From positions 1 to 11,010 of the forward strand of contig CAJVYO010000030.1 of assembly GCA_913009515.1 (NCBI GenBank): a stretch of 11,010 bases of DNA, in the 5' to 3' direction. Below the pieces are notes generated by a model, which saw only the letters and a list, made by a program, of their open reading frames with translations, did not search any database and was not told the DNA's origin. Numbering within the stretch: position 1 is the first letter of the stretch; each line of letters starts with the position of its first letter. The translations under genes were made by a program, and so were the position numbers. Positions 7,408 to 11,010 of this stretch are shown piece after piece. Origin of the DNA: an uncultured Methylococcaceae bacterium. GTDB lineage: Bacteria; Pseudomonadota; Gammaproteobacteria; Methylococcales; Methylomonadaceae.

Positions 7408-7704
7408 TTATTGCAAGGCAAATAATCTATCAAAATTAGAAATTTTTAAAATCTTTAAAATTTCAGGGCGAGCATTTATTAAGGTGATCGCTTCTTTTCT
7501 TTCGCCTACTTTATCGCGTAATATTAACAGCATTCCCAATGCAGAACTGTCAATATAATCTACTCGGGATAAATCAATATTAATCTTATTCAAGCTAACA
7601 GATTCTGTTGACATTTTCCTGAAATCTTGATGAACACTAAAATCAAAACGTCCTGCTACTTTAACACTTAAAGTGCCATTATCTATACTGTATTCTACGG
7701 TCAT
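7408..7704 (-). CDS. STAS-domain anti-sigma factor antagonist (HsbA-like)
   Basis: A 98-aa single STAS domain, the normal length for this family. It starts with a beta strand (TLSVKVAGRFDFSVHQDF) and carries the phosphorylation-loop motif YIDSSALGMLLILRD, with Ser53 and Ser54 as candidate phosphoacceptors. It ends with the ISNFDRLFAL helix typical of SpoIIAA/RsbV proteins. In partner-switching systems the unphosphorylated STAS protein binds an anti-sigma factor or kinase; Pseudomonas HsbA binds the flagellar anti-sigma factor FlgM or a diguanylate cyclase depending on its state. The gene lies 39 bp after the receptor and 50 bp before the three-domain regulator that contains both the kinase and phosphatase domains for it. 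A good Shine-Dalgarno (TAGGAT) sits 7 bp before the ATG. No FlgM or sigma gene is in the window, so the output partner is unknown. Confidence 0.9.
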   Translation of the reverse strand: MTVEYSIDNGTLSVKVAGRFDFSVHQDFRKMSTESVSLNKINIDLSRVDYIDSSALGMLLILRDKVGERKEAITLINARPEILKILKISNFDRLFALQ

Positions 7705-7743
7705 ATCTTAATATCCTACGATTATTTTTTAATTAATTACAGC

Positions 7744-9210
7744 TTAAGCATTCTCATTTTCATTGTCTTCGCCGTTATACAACAAAGAATCTAATTTTTC
7801 ATTCATTAATAAACTATTTTCTTCAACCGCTTTAAAGTTATCAATAATTTGAGCTTGTAAAATTGAGTTTCCTACCCAATCACTACTTAATGCGTTAACA
7901 ATAATAAACATACACTTATGAACTAATTCATGTGGATATTTAATCTCTTCAAAAACAGGCTCTTCACCATAATTTTCAAAGCCTCTACCGCTAGTAAGCC
8001 ATAAACCCAAGCCAGTGCTATGAGAATCAACTTGAACTGCTTTTGCTGCAGGAGAATCAGCACCGGTTTCAACTGCACGATAACCTTGTTGCACAAAAAT
8101 CATTTGTTGTACTTTAGCTAGCGAAATATCACTAATCATTTGCGTGCTATGTACTTCCTTATAAGTTTCAGCCGCAATCGATGATACCTTACCGATACTC
8201 ACTTCAAACTCACTAATCGCCTCACGGGTCTTATCCGTCATACTTGCCATATTGCCGGTTTCTTCAACAATAATTTCAGTTGATTTAGTAAATTTACCAA
8301 TCGTTTCGTTAATTTTTGCCGTCGCATTTTTGGTGTTTTCAGCTAAGGTTCTCACCTCATCCGCAACTACCGCAAAACCTCGACCATGTTCACCCGCACG
8401 AGCCGCTTCAATCGCCGCATTTAACGCTAATAAATTAGTTTGTTCGGCAATATTAGTAATTAAAGACGTTACATCCATAATCTCTTTACTGCTTTCACTT
8501 AATTCTAACGATGACTGTTTCATTGATGAAATTTTACCGATAATAGAGGCTAACTGCTTAACCACCACACCAATAGAATTTTTACTTTCTAAGGAAATAT
8601 CACTTGATTCTTTAGTAATCCCCTCTACTTGCTGCATTCTCTCAGCAATATTGGTTAAATCATGTTCGGTACGATTTAAGCTATTTAGTAAATTAGAAGT
8701 CTTCATTTGACCTAACTGTGAAAACAACTCATCTCGTGATGACGTCAATGCCGTTTGTTTCATATTATCTAACGAAATATCAATATGCTTCAAACCAGCT
8801 GAAAAAGCCCCTCTTAATCCTGCAGGCTGTGTTTTACGGTAATAGAGCCCGCTATCTGCCGCATCAAAACACGTTGAAGACTCGCGCATATAACCTTCAA
8901 TTTGATCGAGAGCTTCATTCATATTCCATGCAATATTATAAAGTTCAGCATCTTTGCTAATATTGGTAATACGATACTCTAATCGACCTTCCTGCATATT
9001 CTTGCCCATTTGATCCATGGACTCCAGAATATACGTTTCTTTTTTTGACTGCTTAAAAAATAAAAATACAACAATAAAAGCCAATAGAGTAGGAATAAGA
9101 TGTACCAATTCAATCCCTTTATGTACCAAGGACTCAATAGTTAAACCAATTAAGAATGCAGTCAATATTAGGACTGTATTCTTACCATTAAAGCGAAATG
9201 ATGAATTCAT
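7744..9210 (-). CDS. methyl-accepting chemotaxis protein, CetA-like, with degenerate CZB domain
   Basis: A 488-aa inner-membrane chemoreceptor. Two hydrophobic helices (about 12-29 and 37-52) are separated by only a few residues, so there is no periplasmic sensor. HAMP-type segments follow (about 53-150, with GRLEYRITNISKDAELYNIAW and GLRGAFSAGLKHI). The signalling hairpin (about 170-355) has an intact tip: ITNIAEQTNLLALNAAIE then AARAGEHGRGFAVVADE. Residues about 362-435 form a C-terminal CZB-type domain (GYRAVETG, SHSTGLGLWLTSGRG, YPHELVH), but two of the four expected zinc ligands are replaced. The short loop and Aer-like layout fit an energy-taxis receptor working with a separate PAS protein, as CetA works with CetB in Campylobacter. 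The PAS gene lies directly upstream and overlaps by 23 bp. I chose the ATG at 9210 because AGGAAAGAG lies 5 bp upstream; an in-frame ATG at 9240 has no such site. Confidence 0.92.
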   Translation of the reverse strand: MNSSFRFNGKNTVLILTAFLIGLTIESLVHKGIELVHLIPTLLAFIVVFLFFKQSKKETYILESMDQMGKNMQEGRLEYRITNISKDAELYNIAWNMNEALDQIEGYMRESSTCFDAADSGLYYRKTQPAGLRGAFSAGLKHIDISLDNMKQTALTSSRDELFSQLGQMKTSNLLNSLNRTEHDLTNIAERMQQVEGITKESSDISLESKNSIGVVVKQLASIIGKISSMKQSSLELSESSKEIMDVTSLITNIAEQTNLLALNAAIEAARAGEHGRGFAVVADEVRTLAENTKNATAKINETIGKFTKSTEIIVEETGNMASMTDKTREAISEFEVSIGKVSSIAAETYKEVHSTQMISDISLAKVQQMIFVQQGYRAVETGADSPAAKAVQVDSHSTGLGLWLTSGRGFENYGEEPVFEEIKYPHELVHKCMFIIVNALSSDWVGNSILQAQIIDNFKAVEENSLLMNEKLDSLLYNGEDNENENA

Positions 9211-9703
9211 GATAACTCTTTCCTGTTTTATTAACGACATCCATAAGGACTTTAGTGCCTGCCCCTATCGCTTCTCTAGATCCTACTTGCCTTTCAGCAT
9301 TTAACATCTTTTTATATAATCCATCAATAACAGTAATGGTTCTGATATCCGGTTTACGTCTGATCGAAAAGAATCCCACAATACGCTCATCTTCATAACT
9401 CGGTGTGACAGTTGCATGCACCCAATAAAATGAGCCATCTGCTGCCATATTTTTCACATAGCCAATAAATTCTTCACCTGATTTAACGGTCGCCCACAAC
9501 ATATTAAAAACAGAACGTGGCATTTCAGGATGACGCACAACATTATGCTGTTTACCTGATAAAAACGCCTCATCATAACCCGAATATTCAATAAAAATAC
9601 GGTTAAAATAGGTTAGCCGCCCTTTAGTATCTGTTTTCGAAACAATAAATTCATCAGATTTCATCACCCTTTCTTTTGTTGTTGGGGTTATATTTTTATT
9701 CAT
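9188..9703 (-). CDS. Aer/CetB-like PAS domain protein
   Basis: A protein of 171 aa, essentially one PAS domain of the Aer redox-sensor type. Counting from the chosen start, residues about 18-115 carry IVSKTDTKGRLTYFNRIF, FIEYSGYDE, the signature HNVVRHPEMPRSVFNMLW, then EEFIGYVKNMAADGSFYWV and GFFSIRRKP. This matches E. coli Aer through its FAD-binding PAS domain; Aer's Arg57 and His58 are kept in VRHP, while Asp60 of Aer is Glu here. The C-terminal region resembles the F1 linker (LYKKMLNAER) and stops where Aer would enter the membrane. FAD binding and redox sensing are inferred from family. There is no membrane segment, so it should sit in the cytoplasm beside the receptor encoded next, with which the gene overlaps 23 bp. 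The ATG at 9703 is preferred; GTG at 9712 is in frame but has no Shine-Dalgarno, and GGAGAG lies just before 9703. Confidence 0.88.
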   Translation of the reverse strand: MNKNITPTTKERVMKSDEFIVSKTDTKGRLTYFNRIFIEYSGYDEAFLSGKQHNVVRHPEMPRSVFNMLWATVKSGEEFIGYVKNMAADGSFYWVHATVTPSYEDERIVGFFSIRRKPDIRTITVIDGLYKKMLNAERQVGSREAIGAGTKVLMDVVNKTGKSYHEFIISL

Positions 9704-9760
9704 ACTCTCCACACTTTTAATAAAATCACAAAGACATACAGAAATTTCTTATATTAATGC

Positions 9761-9796
9761 ATCATATTCTACATTATCTACCTGCAATACAAGCAA
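9761..9796 (-). promoter_or_regulatory. candidate promoter region for the sensory gene cluster
   Basis: The 94-103 bp between the beta-propeller stop and the PAS start is AT-rich and the only gap upstream of the six-gene cluster. On the minus strand it holds TTGTAT (9787-9792) and TAGAAT (9766-9771), or TTGCAG (9782-9787) and TATGAT (9761-9766), each with a short 15-bp spacer. These are weak matches and I cannot choose between them. I see no terminator hairpin behind the beta-propeller gene, so read-through is also possible. Confidence 0.25.
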
Positions 9797-9806
9797 TAAA
9801 CGTAAA

Positions 9807-10757
9807 TTAATTTTCAATAATAAAATCACCAAACGCCCGACTTCCTTCTCCAGACACTATCGTTTTTACCACGCTTAAAGAACGTGCATCAATCACTGAC
9901 ACCGTGCCATCAAACCAATTAGCAACATAAACATATTGCCCGTTTGGCTCAACGCTAATCCCTTCAGGTTTATCACCTACCTCAATTTTTTTAATTTCTT
10001 GGCGTTTTTTTGTATCAATCACCGACACCGAACTGTCATCTTGATTGGTCACAAATAATAAACGCCCGTTTAAAGCCGAGGTTGCTGCATAAGGACGCTC
10101 ACCCACGTTAATCCGCGCCACCTCATTGAATTTAATCGCATTTAGCACCGACACATCATCACTCTCCACATTCGCTACATATAAAAACTGCCCTGTTTTA
10201 TCTAAATGCAATCCAAAAGGATGTTTACCCACTGTCACTGTTTTTTCTATGATTAACGTCTTTAAATTAATTTTAGACACGCTATTATCCATACGATTAG
10301 CCACATACAACCACTTATTATCAGCACTCACCGCCAAACCAGACGGCGATTTACCAACCGTTAATATTTTTTCACGCTTTAAATTCGCACTATTAAAAAT
10401 TGAAACCGTGTTTTCATACCAATCTGCCACAAAAATACGTTGTCCATTAGGACTGACCGCAATACCCACAGATGCCCCACCGACTTTAACCCGATCAATA
10501 ACCGTCAACGACTCACTATCTAATACTGTGAAGCCTTCACCACTGGGCGTACTGATATAAACCTGCTTTAACACAGGATTAACCGCCACCCCCACAGGTT
10601 TGCCTTTAACAGCTATTGATTTGATAACACGGTTATCTTTCAAATCAATAACAGCTACCGTATTATCTAATTGATTACTAATATAAGCGTGCGGGCTAGC
10701 GAAAAGACTACTCGACACCAACAATAAACTACTTATTAGCTGATATTTAACATTCAT
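9807..10757 (-). CDS. periplasmic seven-bladed YVTN beta-propeller protein
   Basis: A 316-aa exported protein. Residues 1-20 are a signal peptide (hydrophobic LISSLLLVSSSLF, then a cleavage site near ALA/FAS-type FASPHA). The rest is seven repeats of about 42 residues with the pattern VSVID..., VGxxPxGxAVxPNG, xxYVAN. Examples of the closing strand are VYIS, IFVADW, LYVANR, LYVANV, LFVTNQ and VYVANW. Seven blades make a full propeller of the YncE/YVTN type. These proteins are periplasmic scaffolds or binding proteins; some sit next to quinoprotein or cytochrome systems, but no such gene is visible here and no function is assigned. The tail GEGSRAFGDFI after the last blade is a recognisable ending in a subset of these proteins. 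AGGAG lies about 10 bp before the ATG. It is transcribed in the same direction as the sensory cluster but separated from it by about 100 bp. Confidence 0.88.
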   Translation of the reverse strand: MNVKYQLISSLLLVSSSLFASPHAYISNQLDNTVAVIDLKDNRVIKSIAVKGKPVGVAVNPVLKQVYISTPSGEGFTVLDSESLTVIDRVKVGGASVGIAVSPNGQRIFVADWYENTVSIFNSANLKREKILTVGKSPSGLAVSADNKWLYVANRMDNSVSKINLKTLIIEKTVTVGKHPFGLHLDKTGQFLYVANVESDDVSVLNAIKFNEVARINVGERPYAATSALNGRLLFVTNQDDSSVSVIDTKKRQEIKKIEVGDKPEGISVEPNGQYVYVANWFDGTVSVIDARSLSVVKTIVSGEGSRAFGDFIIEN

Positions 10758-10860
10758 TAAAAAAATGCTCCTATAAATTAAGACTTAACACAACATAATA
10801 CCCATAATTTGGGATGCAAACTTCATCTGAGGCGTAAACATTAATCTACCTTTTAAATGC

Positions 10861-10887
10861 ATCGTTACCACGCTGGAGCGTGGGAAC
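10861..10887 (+). repeat. palindromic repeat copy A (hairpin)
   Basis: This 27-bp unit is the exact reverse complement of 10939-10965. Within it, GTTACCACGC and GCGTGGGAAC pair around a TGGA loop with one A/G mismatch, giving a G+C-rich hairpin that stands out in an AT-rich sequence. Repeats of this look, with TTCCCACGC arms, are scattered in many genomes of methanotrophs and related gammaproteobacteria, from memory. Confidence 0.85.
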
Positions 10888-10894
10888 GATAGAA

Positions 10895-10940
10895 TCCTAC
10901 GCCCCAAAATGTATTGTTCCTACGTCCCAAACTGCATTGT
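10895..10940. repeat. two near-tandem 23-bp units between the hairpins
   Basis: Two adjacent 23-bp units (10895-10917 and 10918-10940) differ at three positions. They share TCCTACG, CCCAAA, TG and ATTGT blocks. A third, degraded version starts around 10969 (CCCTACACCCCAAATTATTG) beyond hairpin copy B, so the unit alternates with the hairpins. Confidence 0.7.
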
Positions 10941-10965
10941 TCCCACGCTCCAGCGTGGTAACGAT
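10939..10965 (-). repeat. palindromic repeat copy B (hairpin), inverted
   Basis: This is the perfect 27-bp inverted partner of 10861-10887: GTTCCCACGC and GCGTGGTAAC around a TCCA loop. Copies A and B can therefore pair with each other as a long stem with a 51-bp loop, or each fold alone, as in bacterial interspersed mosaic elements. Confidence 0.85.
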
Positions 10966-11010
10966 AGACCCTACACCCCAAATTATTGCACAGATTTTAT
11001 TAACTAATAC

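Larger units (their letters stand above)
10804..10986. repeat. nested palindromic intergenic element (REP/MITE-like)
   Basis: The non-coding right end is built as nested inverted repeats. The outermost arms are ATAATTTGGG (10804-10813) and CCCAAATTAT (10977-10986), and the inner arms are the two 27-bp hairpin copies listed separately, with a 23-bp near-duplicate in the middle. No transposase ORF is visible. The element lies upstream of the beta-propeller gene and may reach into its promoter. Nothing in the remaining bases to 11010 is recognisable. Confidence 0.6.

Noticed and set aside
8252..8710. 152-aa open frame on the plus strand inside the chemoreceptor gene
   Set aside because: It is the complement of the conserved signalling hairpin; its length follows from the regular coiled-coil codons of the real gene, and it has no recognisable domain.
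9188..9240. The PAS/receptor overlap as a frameshift that broke one aer gene
   Set aside because: The receptor has its own good Shine-Dalgarno (AGGAAAGAG) and ATG, both proteins end or begin at sensible domain borders, and two-protein CetA/CetB systems exist. Kept as an alternative only.
10126..10560. 144-aa open frame on the plus strand inside the beta-propeller gene
   Set aside because: It mirrors the propeller repeats and shows no independent motif; the minus-strand frame is clearly the coding one.
10861..10965. CRISPR array at the right end
   Set aside because: The repeats are inverted relative to each other, self-complementary, and the 23-bp spacing units are themselves duplicates, not unique spacers.

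Overview
The window is AT-rich (roughly one third G+C by eye) and gene-dense. It reads as a chromosomal piece of a motile gammaproteobacterium. Three observations point there: an RlmL/RlmK-type 23S rRNA methyltransferase, a FlgP/FlgT pair (outer-membrane H-ring parts of Vibrio-type polar flagella), and an HsbR/HsbA-like partner-switching pair. A palindromic repeat of the 'GTTCCCACGC...GCGTGG' kind at the right end is a style I associate with methanotrophs (Methylococcales) and sulfur-oxidising Thiotrichales. That placement is inference only.

Left half, plus strand. The C-terminal RlmK part of a 23S rRNA guanine methyltransferase (3-944) is cut by the window edge. After a 246-bp gap come flgP (1191-1772) and flgT (1808-3034). 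A low-molecular-weight protein tyrosine phosphatase (3028-3534) overlaps flgT by 7 bp, and a dienelactone-hydrolase-family protein (3537-4259) follows after 2 bp. These genes may form one transcript.

Middle, minus strand. Six tightly packed genes run from about 9703 down to 4256. In order of transcription they are: an Aer/CetB-like PAS protein; a membrane chemoreceptor with no sensor domain of its own and a degenerate C-terminal CZB domain; a STAS anti-sigma-factor antagonist (HsbA-like); a three-domain response regulator (receiver, PP2C phosphatase, HATPase; HsbR/CrsR-like); a small soluble helical protein with two stretches resembling chemoreceptor hairpin tips; and a flavin-free MBL-fold protein with the di-iron ligand pattern of ODP/flavodiiron proteins. 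The ends converge with the plus-strand group, the last gene overlapping the DLH gene by 4 bp.

I read this cluster as one redox/oxygen sensory unit. PAS and receptor would act as a split Aer (CetA/CetB-like) energy sensor. The ODP-like protein would bind O2 or report iron/redox state. The response regulator and STAS protein would turn the signal into a change in sigma/anti-sigma partnering. Each part belongs to a known family, but I do not know this combination as a described system.

Right end. A seven-bladed YVTN beta-propeller protein with a signal peptide (9807-10757, minus) lies upstream of the sensory cluster. The last ~200 bp is non-coding and holds a nested inverted repeat element with two 27-bp perfect inverted copies of a hairpin and a 23-bp near-tandem unit between them.
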